Below, in pieces: positions 53,917 through 62,517 of a stretch of DNA of 64,000 nucleotides (positions are counted from its first letter, which is position 1; each line of letters opens with the position of its first letter). This stretch comes from Mycobacterium sp. 852013-51886_SCH5428379 (GTDB lineage Bacteria > Actinomycetota > Actinomycetes > Mycobacteriales > Mycobacteriaceae), in contig NZ_LZSU01000044.1 in NCBI RefSeq assembly GCF_001665575.1, positions 1 to 64,000 on the forward strand, written 5' to 3'. The notes below the pieces were generated by a model, which saw only the letters and a list, made by a program, of their open reading frames with translations, did no database searches and was not told the origin of the DNA. The translations under genes and the position numbers were made by a program.

Positions 53917-54986
53917 GCACCGCAGAGCTCACCGTTCCGAAGGACTGGGTCGAGATCAGCCCGCAGTGGATGACCGCCGCGCTGGCCGGCCACCACCCGG
54001 ACGCCACGGTCGACAGCGTGACCGTCGAACTGCGCGACGACGGGACCAACCGGCGCGCCCGACTGCGGCTGACGTACTCCGCGGGCGAGGGGCCGGCGAC
54101 GGTGTTCGTCAAGGCCGTCGACCCGGGCCACCGCGATCTGGTCCGCCTGACCAGCGGGCTGTACCACGAACCGCGGCTGTTCAACTCGGCTGTCGAACTG
54201 CCCCTGGAACATCCGACCGTCTACACCGCGCTCGTCGACGAGGCCGCCGAGGACTTCATCCTGGTGATGGAGGATCTGACGGCCCGCGACGCCGATCCGC
54301 GGGACGCCACCCGGCCGCTGACCGTCGAACAAGCCGCCACCGGCGTCCGCGGTCTGGCCAGGATGCACGGCCGGTTCTGGGGGCGACGGGTCACCGACGA
54401 GCCGACCCTGCAGTGGCTGGAACCGTTCGTACCGTGGGAGGGGATGGGCGCCGCCCCGCTCGAGGAGGCGCTCAACCGGCTCGGCGACGACGCACCGGAT
54501 GCGGTGATGGCGCTGACCATCGGTGAACTGATCGAGGACATCTGGAAGCCGTACATCCGGACGCTGACCACGTCACCGCAGACGCTGCTGCACGGAGACC
54601 CCCACATCGGCAACACGTATCTGCTGCCGTCGGGTGAGGTCGGATTCCTGGACTGGCAGGTCGCCCGCCGCGGCAACTGGTCCCTGGACCTGGGCTACTT
54701 CCTGCAGGGTGCGCTGACCATCCCGGATCGCCGTGCGGCCGAACGGGAGCTGCTCGAGGAGTACCGCGATGCCCTGGGCCTGCCCGCGGACGAGCTGCCG
54801 TCCCTCGACGAGCTCTGGCTGCGCTACCGGGCGTCGGTGGCTCACGGTCTGACGCTGTGGCTGTGCACCGCCAGCGCGGGAGAGCTGTGGCAGCGTCCGG
54901 ACATCGCCATCGCACTGGCGCAACGGTATTCGGCGGCCTACGCCGATTTGCACACCGGCGAGGCGATCGCCGACATCAGCGGCTGA
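53913..54986 (+). CDS. Phosphotransferase family protein (APH/choline kinase fold)
   Basis: A 357-aa kinase-like protein. The N-lobe ends with FILVMEDLTARDADP, the catalytic loop is LLHGDPHIGNTYLL (Asp as base) and the metal-binding segment is GFLDWQVARRG. These belong to the aminoglycoside phosphotransferase/ecdysteroid-kinase-like clan, which phosphorylates hydroxyls on small molecules. Coupling to a P450 suggests that the P450 creates or exposes the hydroxyl (inference). It overlaps the convergent MFS gene by 11 bases. Confidence 0.88.
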   Translation: MSTAELTVPKDWVEISPQWMTAALAGHHPDATVDSVTVELRDDGTNRRARLRLTYSAGEGPATVFVKAVDPGHRDLVRLTSGLYHEPRLFNSAVELPLEHPTVYTALVDEAAEDFILVMEDLTARDADPRDATRPLTVEQAATGVRGLARMHGRFWGRRVTDEPTLQWLEPFVPWEGMGAAPLEEALNRLGDDAPDAVMALTIGELIEDIWKPYIRTLTTSPQTLLHGDPHIGNTYLLPSGEVGFLDWQVARRGNWSLDLGYFLQGALTIPDRRAAERELLEEYRDALGLPADELPSLDELWLRYRASVAHGLTLWLCTASAGELWQRPDIAIALAQRYSAAYADLHTGEAIADISG

Positions 54987-56277
54987 CGGCGGCCCGCCTG
55001 CCGGGTCGCCACGGACCCGGCAGCAGGCTGACCGACACCGCCGACACGACGGAGACGCCGATCAGGTAGGCCGCGATCGCGTCGCTGGTCCGCGTCGCGG
55101 AGTACAGGGCGGTGGCGATGGTGGGGGCGAAGGCGGAGCCGACGACCTGAGACATGGTGTAGCCCAGCGACACCCCGCTGTAGCGGACGTCGGGATCGAA
55201 CACCAGGCTGAACAGCGATCCGGTCACCCCTGCCGCCGGCGCCATCGCCAAGCCGAAGACGAGGACCAGTGCGACGAGGAACAGGGTCGGATCGCCGGTG
55301 TTGATCAACGCGAACACCGGGAACACCGATGCGCCCATCGCGATGACACCGGCCAGAAACACCGGTTTGCGGCCGACGGTGTCGGACAGCGCGCCGAAGA
55401 GGGGATAGGTCACCACGGCGACGACCGCGGCCACGCACACCCCGAAAAGCGCCTGGGTGCGGTCGATTCCAGCCACCGACGTCGCGTACGACACCAGGTA
55501 GGCCACGCAGATGTAGGCGAAAACGCCCTGGGAGAGATAGGAACCCGCCACGAGCAGTATCTGTCGCCAGTGCCTGCGGAACGCCTCGGCGAGCGGAAGC
55601 CGTACTGTTGCGGCTCGTTCCCGCACCGCGGCGAAGTCCGGGCTCTCGGCGATGGACAGCCGGATCATCAGGCCGATGACGATCAGCACCGCAGAGGCCA
55701 GGAACGGGATGCGCCACCCCCAGGACAGGAAGGCATCGTCGGGCAGCCGGGATACCGCGTAGAAGGCCAGGGTCGCAATTGCGGTACCTGCCGGCGCGCC
55801 CATCTGGGGGAACGCTCCGTAGAGGCCCTTGCGCGCCGGTGCGGCGTGTTCGACGGCCATCAGGGTGGCGCCGCCCCATTCCCCGCCGACGGCGAAGCCC
55901 TGTGCCAACCGCAACAGCGTCAACAGAATCGGTGCGGCGATCCCGATCTGCCCGTAGGTCGGCAACGCGCCCATGAGCACCGTGGCCACGCCCATCACCA
56001 GCAGCGAATAGACCAGCATCCGTTTGCGCCCGATGCGATCGCCGTAGTGGCCGAACACCATTCCGCCCAGGGGCCGGGCGAAGAACCCGACCCCGAAGGT
56101 GGCGAACGACAGCAGCAGGCCCATCGCCGGTGAGACGTCGGGGAAGAACAGCTTCGGGAACACCAGTGCCGCGGCGGTTCCGTAGATCAGGAAGTCGTAG
56201 TACTCGACGGTGGTGCCGATGAAACTCGCGAGCGCGACGCGACGCGGTGAGGTGCGCACGACGTCGGTCGCTGCCAT
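54976..56277 (-). CDS. MFS transporter, MHS family
   Basis: A 433-aa 12-helix symporter: ALASFIGTTVEYYDFLIYGTAAALVF, GHYGDRIGRKRMLVYSLLVMG, LRLAQGFAVGGEWGGATLMAVE. These are the MHS hallmarks seen in shikimate, dicarboxylate and proline/betaine symporters. It lies 41 bases behind another MHS gene on the same strand, so the two may be cotranscribed. Substrate unknown. Confidence 0.9.
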   Translation of the reverse strand: MAATDVVRTSPRRVALASFIGTTVEYYDFLIYGTAAALVFPKLFFPDVSPAMGLLLSFATFGVGFFARPLGGMVFGHYGDRIGRKRMLVYSLLVMGVATVLMGALPTYGQIGIAAPILLTLLRLAQGFAVGGEWGGATLMAVEHAAPARKGLYGAFPQMGAPAGTAIATLAFYAVSRLPDDAFLSWGWRIPFLASAVLIVIGLMIRLSIAESPDFAAVRERAATVRLPLAEAFRRHWRQILLVAGSYLSQGVFAYICVAYLVSYATSVAGIDRTQALFGVCVAAVVAVVTYPLFGALSDTVGRKPVFLAGVIAMGASVFPVFALINTGDPTLFLVALVLVFGLAMAPAAGVTGSLFSLVFDPDVRYSGVSLGYTMSQVVGSAFAPTIATALYSATRTSDAIAAYLIGVSVVSAVSVSLLPGPWRPGRRAAVSR

Positions 56278-56318
56278 GGCGCGACATTATCGGCTCAGTC
56301 GGTCGGCGGCAAGGACTT

Positions 56319-57629
56319 TCAGACCCGCATGCGCAGGGGACGACGGGCGGTCTCCCGCATGGTCAGGATCGTCGCCAGCGAGATCACGGCCGCGATGATG
56401 AGGTAGTAGGCGGGCGCCAATTCATTTCCGGTCCGATCGGTCAGCCACGTCGCGATGTACGGCGCGGTGCCGCCGAACAGCGCCACCGAGGTGTTGTAGC
56501 CGATGGAGTACCCGCTGGATCGCACCTTGGTGGCGAACAGTTCGGCGCCTGCAGCGAGCGAGGCCGAGACGAACAGCGCCTCGAGAGCCGCCAGCCCGGC
56601 ATGTCCGGCGACCGCGGCCGCGAACGAACCCGAGGTGATCAACAGGAAGAGTGGATAGGCGAACAGCGCGAAACCCGCACCGCCCGCGATGAGTACGGGT
56701 TTGCGCCCGATCCGGTCGGACAACGCGCCGAGCGGCAGGATGAGCACCAACCCGACCAGGCTCGCGACGGTGATCGAGATGAAGGCGTCGGTCTTCGAAA
56801 AGCCGAGTGTCTCGGTGAAGTAGCTCGGCAGGAATGTGTACACGGTGTAGAAGCCGACGTTGTGGACGACCACCAGTCCGATGATCTGGAGGATGGGTTT
56901 CCACGACGTCCGGAACGCCTCTCGCAGCGGGGACGTCGAGACCTCACCGGAGTCGCGCAGTTCCTCGAACTCCGGGGTGTCGCCCAGCTTCAGGCGGATG
57001 TACAGGCCGACGGCGCCCAGCAGACCGGCGAGCAGGAACGGGATCCGCCAGCCGTAGGAGTCCATCGCGGACTCGCTCAGCGCCGCCTCGAGACCGGTCA
57101 CGGTGAGCGAACCGAGCAGGAAGCCCACGACCACCGACCACACCAGGAACGACACGACGAATCCGCGATGCCGGTCGGAGGCGAACTCGGCGAGATAGCA
57201 CGCGCCGCTGCCGTATTCGCCGCCTGCCGAAAATCCCTGTAGGCAGCGCAGGAGGAGCAGGAGCAGCGGCGCGAAGACGCCGATCGTCTCGTAGCTCGGT
57301 ACCAGGCCGATCCCCAGCGTCGACGCCGACATCAGCAGGATGACCAGCGCGAGTACCTTCTGGCGGCCGATGCGGTCTCCGAGTGGGCCGAAGAACAGGC
57401 CGCCGAGGGGCCGCATGAAGAAGGCCGCGGCGAAGATGGCGAAGGTGTTCAGCAGGTTGGCGGTGTCGTCACCGGCGGGAAAGAACTTGTCGGCGATGTA
57501 GGAGGCGAGAAAGCCGTAGATGGCGAAGTCGAACCATTCGACCGCATTGCCCACCGAGGCGCCGCGGACGGCGCGGCGCACTTCGGCGGGATCGGCGTCG
57601 CGGTGCTTGCGGTCGTCGGCGATGGTCAT
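56319..57629 (-). CDS. MFS transporter, MHS family
   Basis: A 436-aa symporter closely similar to the one at 50329. Both share [20 protein letters not shown], [14 protein letters not shown], RxPLREA and a VRxSGxSIGYN helix near the C-terminus. ATG 57629 has an AGCTGCC-poor leader, so translation may be weak. It is the upstream member of the 57629-54976 transporter pair and lies next to the acyl-CoA synthetase operon, which could use its imported acid (inference). Confidence 0.9.
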   Translation of the reverse strand: MTIADDRKHRDADPAEVRRAVRGASVGNAVEWFDFAIYGFLASYIADKFFPAGDDTANLLNTFAIFAAAFFMRPLGGLFFGPLGDRIGRQKVLALVILLMSASTLGIGLVPSYETIGVFAPLLLLLLRCLQGFSAGGEYGSGACYLAEFASDRHRGFVVSFLVWSVVVGFLLGSLTVTGLEAALSESAMDSYGWRIPFLLAGLLGAVGLYIRLKLGDTPEFEELRDSGEVSTSPLREAFRTSWKPILQIIGLVVVHNVGFYTVYTFLPSYFTETLGFSKTDAFISITVASLVGLVLILPLGALSDRIGRKPVLIAGGAGFALFAYPLFLLITSGSFAAAVAGHAGLAALEALFVSASLAAGAELFATKVRSSGYSIGYNTSVALFGGTAPYIATWLTDRTGNELAPAYYLIIAAVISLATILTMRETARRPLRMRV

Positions 57630-57698
57630 GGCAGCTCCCCGGTGGTGTGGAGGCTGTCATTCCCGGTCGGGCCGGGAAACTAACTTCCCGACGGCAGG

Positions 57699-58001
57699 TC
57701 AGTCGCTGGCGGGCAGCGGCTTGGCCTCCTTGAGGCTCAGCGGGGTGTCACCGACGGCGAGGGTGCCCTTGCCGGCCTTGGTCACCAGGACCTCGGCGCC
57801 GTTGTCGTCGACGTAGCGCTTACCCATCACGTTGCCGTCGGCAAAGCCAGGGTCGAGGCTCGCACCACCATCTTTCGAGGCGTCCAGCGGCACCATCGGC
57901 ACGCCGCCGGCCCGCAGGTCGTCGAGGCTGTCGGCGCTGCGCACCACGATCACCTGGGTGTCGCACACCTGGCTCTGCAGGCGGGTGCCGTTCTTGATCA
58001 T
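57699..58001 (-). CDS. Small conserved protein coupled to acyl-CoA synthetase
   Basis: A 100-aa soluble protein I do not recognise. It is rich in Asp/Gly, has one Cys (VCDTQVIVVRS), and contains GKRYVDDNGAEVLVTKAGKGTLAVGDTPL, which looks like a small beta-rich domain. The ATG at 58001 overlaps the acyl-CoA synthetase stop (ATGA), so it is the last gene of SDR-synthetase-this protein. That strict coupling suggests a partner or accessory to the synthetase; no function is claimed. Confidence 0.75.
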   Translation of the reverse strand: MIKNGTRLQSQVCDTQVIVVRSADSLDDLRAGGVPMVPLDASKDGGASLDPGFADGNVMGKRYVDDNGAEVLVTKAGKGTLAVGDTPLSLKEAKPLPASD

Positions 58002-59500
58002 GCTGGCTCCTTCGTGGCCGTCTGGAATTCGTGGATCAGTTCCCGACGCAGCACCTTGCCGGTGGCGTTGGTGGGAAGTTCGTCGCGGAACACCACCCGG
58101 TCGGGGGTGCGCGAGCCGCGTAACTGGCTGCGCACGTGCTCGCGGAGCGCATCGGCGTCGGGATCGCAGCCAGGCGCCGGGACGACGACCGCGACGATGA
58201 TCTGACCCCACTGCGGATCCTCGGGGCCGATCACCGCGACGTCGTGCACGTCCGGGTGTTCGACCAGCACGTCCTCGATCTCGGCCGGGGCGATGTTCTC
58301 CCCGCCGCGGATGATGGTGTCGTCGGAGCGGCCGCCGATGAACAGGTAGCCCTCCTCGTCGAGCATCGCGACGTCGCGGGTGGGGAACCAGCCGTCGGCG
58401 TCGAGCACCGAGCCGATCTCGGAGTACCGGCCCGACACCTGGTCGCCGCGCACGTAGAGCTCACCGGTCTCGCCGGGTCCGAGCACCGTGCCGTCCTCGG
58501 CGCGGATCTGCACCTCGATACCGGGCACCACCTGTCCGACGGAGCCGAGGCGCCGCGCGGCGACCGGGTCGTCGGCGCCGAACGCCGCCCGGTGGTCGTC
58601 GGGTCCGAGCACCGCGATGGTGGAGCTGGTCTCGGTGAGGCCGTAGGCGTTGACGAACCCGACGTGGGGCAGCAGTTCCAGCGCGGTGCGCACCAGGGGC
58701 AGAGCGACTTTCGAGCCGCCGTAGGCGAGGTTGCGCAGCGTCGTCAGGTCGACCGGTTCGGCCTGCAGCGCCGTGACGATGCGGTCGAGCATGGTGGGCA
58801 CCACGGTCGCGGTGGTGACTTGTTCGTCGCCGATCAACCGAATCCACTCGCGAGCGTCGAATACGGGCAGATAGACCATCTTTCGGCCGGCGTAGAGGTT
58901 CGACATCGCCGCCCCGACCCCAGCGATGTGATAGGGCGGAACGCAGATCAGCGACGCGTCCTCCGGTGCGGCGGAAGCGAATTCGACGGTGCCGGTGACG
59001 TAGCTGGTCAGGTTGTTGTGGGTCAGCTCGACGGCCTTGGGGCGCGAGGTGGTCCCCGAGGTGAACAGCACCACGGCGACCGCGTCGGGGTCGGCGAACT
59101 CGTTCACCGGATCTGCGGTGCGGGCGGCGGCCAGGAATTCGTCGGACGTCAGCACCTGCCGGCCGGCGTCGCCGACCACGTCCCGGTACTCCTCGTCGAC
59201 GACCACCAGCGGATCGGGCAGCCGCTCGATCAGTTCGCGCAGACCGTCGCGGCTGAGCCGGTAGTTCAGCGGCGTGAAGGGCACCGCGGCACGGGCCGAG
59301 GCGAACAGCAGCAGTGGCAGTAGCGCGCCGCCGGTGCCCACGTAGGCGACGTGTGAGGCCCCGGAGGCCGCAATCACTCCCGCGCCGCCGTCGGCCAGCG
59401 TGCTCACCTCACCGGCGGTCAGGCGCAGATCGCCCGACACGACGGCGGTCCGGTCCGGATCGGCCGACGACGCCATCTCCAACAGCAGCGAGATGCTCAT
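57998..59500 (-). CDS. Class I acyl/aryl-CoA synthetase (FadD-like)
   Basis: A 500-aa adenylate-forming ligase that activates a carboxylic acid as its CoA thioester. It has P-loop VLFTSGTTSRPKAVELTHNN (about residue 150), A5 motif NAYGLTETSS, hinge with GWFPTRDVAMLDEEG and GGRSDDTIIRGGENIAPAEIE, and the terminal Lys in LPTNATGKVLRREL. The ATG overlaps the SDR stop by four bases. With the divergent mutase/CoA-transferase arm it probably feeds the acyl-CoA pathway. Substrate chain type is not readable. Confidence 0.92.
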   Translation of the reverse strand: MSISLLLEMASSADPDRTAVVSGDLRLTAGEVSTLADGGAGVIAASGASHVAYVGTGGALLPLLLFASARAAVPFTPLNYRLSRDGLRELIERLPDPLVVVDEEYRDVVGDAGRQVLTSDEFLAAARTADPVNEFADPDAVAVVLFTSGTTSRPKAVELTHNNLTSYVTGTVEFASAAPEDASLICVPPYHIAGVGAAMSNLYAGRKMVYLPVFDAREWIRLIGDEQVTTATVVPTMLDRIVTALQAEPVDLTTLRNLAYGGSKVALPLVRTALELLPHVGFVNAYGLTETSSTIAVLGPDDHRAAFGADDPVAARRLGSVGQVVPGIEVQIRAEDGTVLGPGETGELYVRGDQVSGRYSEIGSVLDADGWFPTRDVAMLDEEGYLFIGGRSDDTIIRGGENIAPAEIEDVLVEHPDVHDVAVIGPEDPQWGQIIVAVVVPAPGCDPDADALREHVRSQLRGSRTPDRVVFRDELPTNATGKVLRRELIHEFQTATKEPA

Positions 59501-60333
59501 GGCCGGGCCGCCTCGTCGACGAAGATGTCCAGGGTGGGGTTGTCTCCGCCACCGTAGCGGCTCAGATCGGTCCTTCCGGCTGACGCGAGCACTTCCGAGT
59601 CGATGTAGCAGTTGGCGGTCGCCTCCCGCGAGGGCCGGCTGAAGATCTCCACGGCGGCGTCGGCCATGATCTCCGGACTGCGCGCCGACTGCAGGGCCTT
59701 CTCGCCGATGTTGGCGACCGCGGCGGTGGCGATGTAGGTCTCCGGCCACAGGCAGTTGAACGCGATCCCGGCGTCGCGGTACTCCTCGGCCCACCCCAGC
59801 GACAGCAGCGTCATCCCGTATTTGGACAGCGTGTAGGACGGGTGGGCGCCCAGCCAGTGCGGGTTCATGTTCAGCGGCGGCGCGAGCGTGAGCACATGGG
59901 CGTGCGGCGAACGGCGCAGATGGGGCAGCGCGGCCTTGGTCAGCAGGAACGTCCCGCGGACATTGATGTCCATCATCAGGTCGAACTTCTTGGCCGCGAG
60001 ATCCTCGGTCGGTTCGGTGGCGATGGCGCTGGCGTTGTTCACGACGATGTCGATACCGCCGAAGCGTTCGACCGCGGTCTCGATCGCGCGGGCGACGTCC
60101 TCCTCCTTGCGCACGTCGCCGACCACGGCGACGCCCTTGCCGCCGGCGGCCTCGACGTCGGCGACGGCGGTGTGCACGGTGCCCTGGAGTTTGGGGTGCG
60201 GTTCGGCGGTCTTGGCCAGCAGGACGACGTTGGCCCCGCGGCGGGCGGCGCCGACCGCGATCGCATGGCCGATGCCACGGCTGCCGCCGGAGACCACCAC
60301 GGTGCGGTCGGTGAACGCTTGCTCGCTGGACAT
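59497..60333 (-). CDS. SDR family oxidoreductase (HSDL2-like)
   Basis: A 278-aa SDR with cofactor loop SGGSRGIGHA, NNASAI, and a Tyr-Lys pair in SYTLSKYGM. The region normally holding the catalytic Ser reads LTLAPPLNMNP, the variation typical of HSDL2-like SDRs. These are linked to lipid metabolism. ATG 60333 has a strong GAGGAGG site. It is first gene of the minus-strand arm, with a copy of the divergon repeat 26 bases upstream. Confidence 0.9.
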   Translation of the reverse strand: MSSEQAFTDRTVVVSGGSRGIGHAIAVGAARRGANVVLLAKTAEPHPKLQGTVHTAVADVEAAGGKGVAVVGDVRKEEDVARAIETAVERFGGIDIVVNNASAIATEPTEDLAAKKFDLMMDINVRGTFLLTKAALPHLRRSPHAHVLTLAPPLNMNPHWLGAHPSYTLSKYGMTLLSLGWAEEYRDAGIAFNCLWPETYIATAAVANIGEKALQSARSPEIMADAAVEIFSRPSREATANCYIDSEVLASAGRTDLSRYGGGDNPTLDIFVDEAARP

Positions 60334-60358
60334 GGGCCTCCTCGGACTCGCCCTCGAT

Positions 60359-60386
60359 GGTATTGGCATTCTCTTTTGACGCAAGT
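60359..60386. repeat. Divergon direct repeat, copy 1 (SDR-side promoter)
   Basis: GGTATTGGCATTCTC, seven variable bases, then GCAAGT. The same 15+6 bases with identical spacing recur at 60495-60522. On the minus strand this copy overlaps a plausible promoter for the SDR arm (-35 TTGCGT, 16 bases, -10 TACCAT). Confidence 0.65.
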
Positions 60387-60494
60387 GGCGTATTCACTGA
60401 TTGTCGCGTACGAGTTACCGAGGTCGGCGCCGGGGTGCACGCGGCTGCCGCCAGCACTCGGAACTGCTCCCGAGGGCGCACATTTCCCTAATCC

Positions 60495-60522
60495 GGTATT
60501 GGCATTCTCGTTTTTTGCAAGT
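60495..60522. repeat. Divergon direct repeat, copy 2 (mutase-side promoter)
   Basis: GGTATTGGCATTCTC-N7-GCAAGT, the same as copy 1 and in the same orientation, 136 bases apart. It overlaps a promoter with -35 TTGGCA (60499-60504), a 17-base spacer and -10 TACGTT (60522-60527), nine bases before the ATG at 60536, so the mutase mRNA is probably leaderless. Confidence 0.65.
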
Positions 60523-60535
60523 ACGTTATCGAGCG

Positions 60536-62113
60536 ATGACCGACTCCGTGCAGACCTCCTCGGGCATCCCGCTCGAGCCCGTCTACGGGCCCGCCGACCG
60601 GGATGCCGACCCGCCCGCCCCGGGCAGTTACCCCTTCACCCGGGGCAACTTCGCGTCCGGTTACCGCGGCAAGCTGTGGACCTTCCGGCAGTATTCCGGC
60701 TTCGGCACCGCCGAAGAGTCCAATCGCCGGTATCGCTACCTGCTCGATCAGGGCGGCACCGGGCTCTCCGTGGCGCTCGACCTGCCGACCCAGTGCGGGT
60801 ACGACTCCGACGATCCCGAGTACGGCGAAGAGGTCGGTCGCGTCGGCGTTGCGGTCGACACCCTTGCCGACGCCGAGATCCTGTTCGACGGCATCCCGCT
60901 GGACAAGATCAGCACCAGCTTCACCATCAACGGCACCGCGGCGATCCTGCTGGCGTTCTACGTCGCGGCTGCGGAGAAGGCGGGTGTGCCGCGCGAGAAG
61001 CTGACCGGCACGATCCAGAACGACATCCTCAAGGAGTACGCGTCGCGCGGAACGTGGATCTGGCCGCCGGAGCCGTCGCTGCGACTGATCGCCGACACCA
61101 TCGAGTTCTGCGCGGCTGAGGTGCCGCGGTTCAACGCGATCTCGGTGGCCGGGGCGCATTTCCGCGACGCGGGCGCCAACGCGGTGCAGGAGATGGCGTT
61201 CACCCTGGCCGACGGCGTCACCTACTGCGACACCGTCGTCGAGCGCGGTCGCATGTCGATCGACAAGTTCGCGCCCCAGATCTCGTTCTTCTTCTACACC
61301 CACGGTGACTTCTTCGAGGAGATCGCCAAGTACCGCGCCGGCCGGCGGCGCTGGGCGACGATCGTGCGGGAGCGTTACGGTTCGACGAGCGACAAGGCCT
61401 CGATGTTCCGGTTCGGCTGCGTGTCCGGTGGCGCCTCCCTGTTCGCGCCCCAGGCGCAGAACAACGTGGTGCGCATCGCGTACGAGGCGATGGCATCGGT
61501 GCTCGGCGGCGTGCAGTCGATGTTCACCGCGGCGTGGGACGAACCGTTCGCGCTGCCGAGTGAGGAGTCCGCGACGCTCGCGCTGCGCACGCAGCAGATC
61601 CTGGCCTACGAAACCGGGGTGACGCGGGTGGCCGACCCCCTGGGTGGGTCGTACTTCGTCGAGGCGCTCACCGACGCGACCGAAGAGAAGATCATCGAGA
61701 TCATGCACGACCTCGAGGCCCACGGTGGCATGGTCCGCTGCATCGAGGACGGCTACCTGCAGGGTCTGATCGCCGACGAGGCCTACAAACTCCACCAGGA
61801 GATCGAGGACGGCAGCCGGCCCGTGGTCGGGGTCAACAAGTTCGTCACCGACGAGCCGCCCGCCGACATCGACACCTACGAACTCGACGCCGAGGGCCGC
61901 GATCTGCAACTCAAGCGGCTGGCCAAGGTCAAGGACGAGCGCAACGCCGACGCGGTGGCCGCCAGCCTGGCGGCGCTGAAGCGGGCGGCCGAGGGAGACG
62001 ACAACCTCATGCACAAGCTGATCGACTGCGCGAACGCCTACTGCACCGTCGGGGAGATGGTGTCGGCGCTCAAAGCGGTGTGGGGCGAATTCCAGCAGCC
62101 GGTGGTTTTCTAG
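60536..62113 (+). CDS. B12-dependent acyl-CoA mutase, large (catalytic) subunit
   Basis: A 525-aa methylmalonyl-CoA mutase-like barrel without a B12 domain. WTFRQYSGFGTAEESNRRY, GTIQNDILKEYASR and ADPLGGSYFVEALT are hallmarks of the superfamily. By alignment from memory to the P. shermanii mutase, Tyr43 and Arg171 match Tyr89 and Arg207 (the carboxylate-binding pair of methylmalonyl-CoA mutase), whereas the highly conserved GYH motif (Tyr243-His244) reads GAH (Ala207-His208). Isobutyryl-type mutases keep the Tyr. The specificity is therefore probably new. ATG 60536, likely leaderless; its TAG overlaps the small-subunit GTG by one base. Confidence 0.93.
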   Translation: MTDSVQTSSGIPLEPVYGPADRDADPPAPGSYPFTRGNFASGYRGKLWTFRQYSGFGTAEESNRRYRYLLDQGGTGLSVALDLPTQCGYDSDDPEYGEEVGRVGVAVDTLADAEILFDGIPLDKISTSFTINGTAAILLAFYVAAAEKAGVPREKLTGTIQNDILKEYASRGTWIWPPEPSLRLIADTIEFCAAEVPRFNAISVAGAHFRDAGANAVQEMAFTLADGVTYCDTVVERGRMSIDKFAPQISFFFYTHGDFFEEIAKYRAGRRRWATIVRERYGSTSDKASMFRFGCVSGGASLFAPQAQNNVVRIAYEAMASVLGGVQSMFTAAWDEPFALPSEESATLALRTQQILAYETGVTRVADPLGGSYFVEALTDATEEKIIEIMHDLEAHGGMVRCIEDGYLQGLIADEAYKLHQEIEDGSRPVVGVNKFVTDEPPADIDTYELDAEGRDLQLKRLAKVKDERNADAVAASLAALKRAAEGDDNLMHKLIDCANAYCTVGEMVSALKAVWGEFQQPVVF

Positions 62114-62517
62114 TGAGTACACCCGCCCGCGTCCTCGTCGCCAAACCCGGTCTGGACGGTCACGACCGCGGCGCCAAGATCGTCGCCCGGGCGTTGCGCG
62201 ACGCCGGATTCGAGGTCATTTACACCGGTATCCGGCAGCGCATCGAGGACATCGTGTCGATCGCGCTGCAGGAGGACGTCTCGCTGGTCGGACTGTCCAT
62301 CCTGTCGGGAGCGCACCTGGCGCTGACCAAACGCACGGTCGACGCACTGCGTGCGGCCGACGCCGGTGACATCGCCGTGGTGGTGGGTGGCACCATTCCG
62401 CAGGCCGATGTGCCGAAACTGTTGGAAGTCGGTGCGGCCGCGGTCTTTCCGACCGGCACCGCGCTCGATGTGCTGGTGACCGAGGTGCGCAAGTTGACGG
62501 CGGAGAAGGTGGACTGA
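62113..62517 (+). CDS. B12-binding small subunit of acyl-CoA mutase
   Basis: A 134-aa cobalamin-binding domain. The lower-ligand motif DGHDRG (in KPGLDGHDRGAK) supplies His for base-off/His-on binding, with VGLSILSGAHL and VVVGGTIPQADV forming the nucleotide pocket. It pairs with the large subunit to form a mutase of the separate-subunit (IcmAB/HcmAB-like) architecture. GTG 62113 overlaps the large-subunit stop. Confidence 0.95.
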   Translation: MSTPARVLVAKPGLDGHDRGAKIVARALRDAGFEVIYTGIRQRIEDIVSIALQEDVSLVGLSILSGAHLALTKRTVDALRAADAGDIAVVVGGTIPQADVPKLLEVGAAAVFPTGTALDVLVTEVRKLTAEKVD

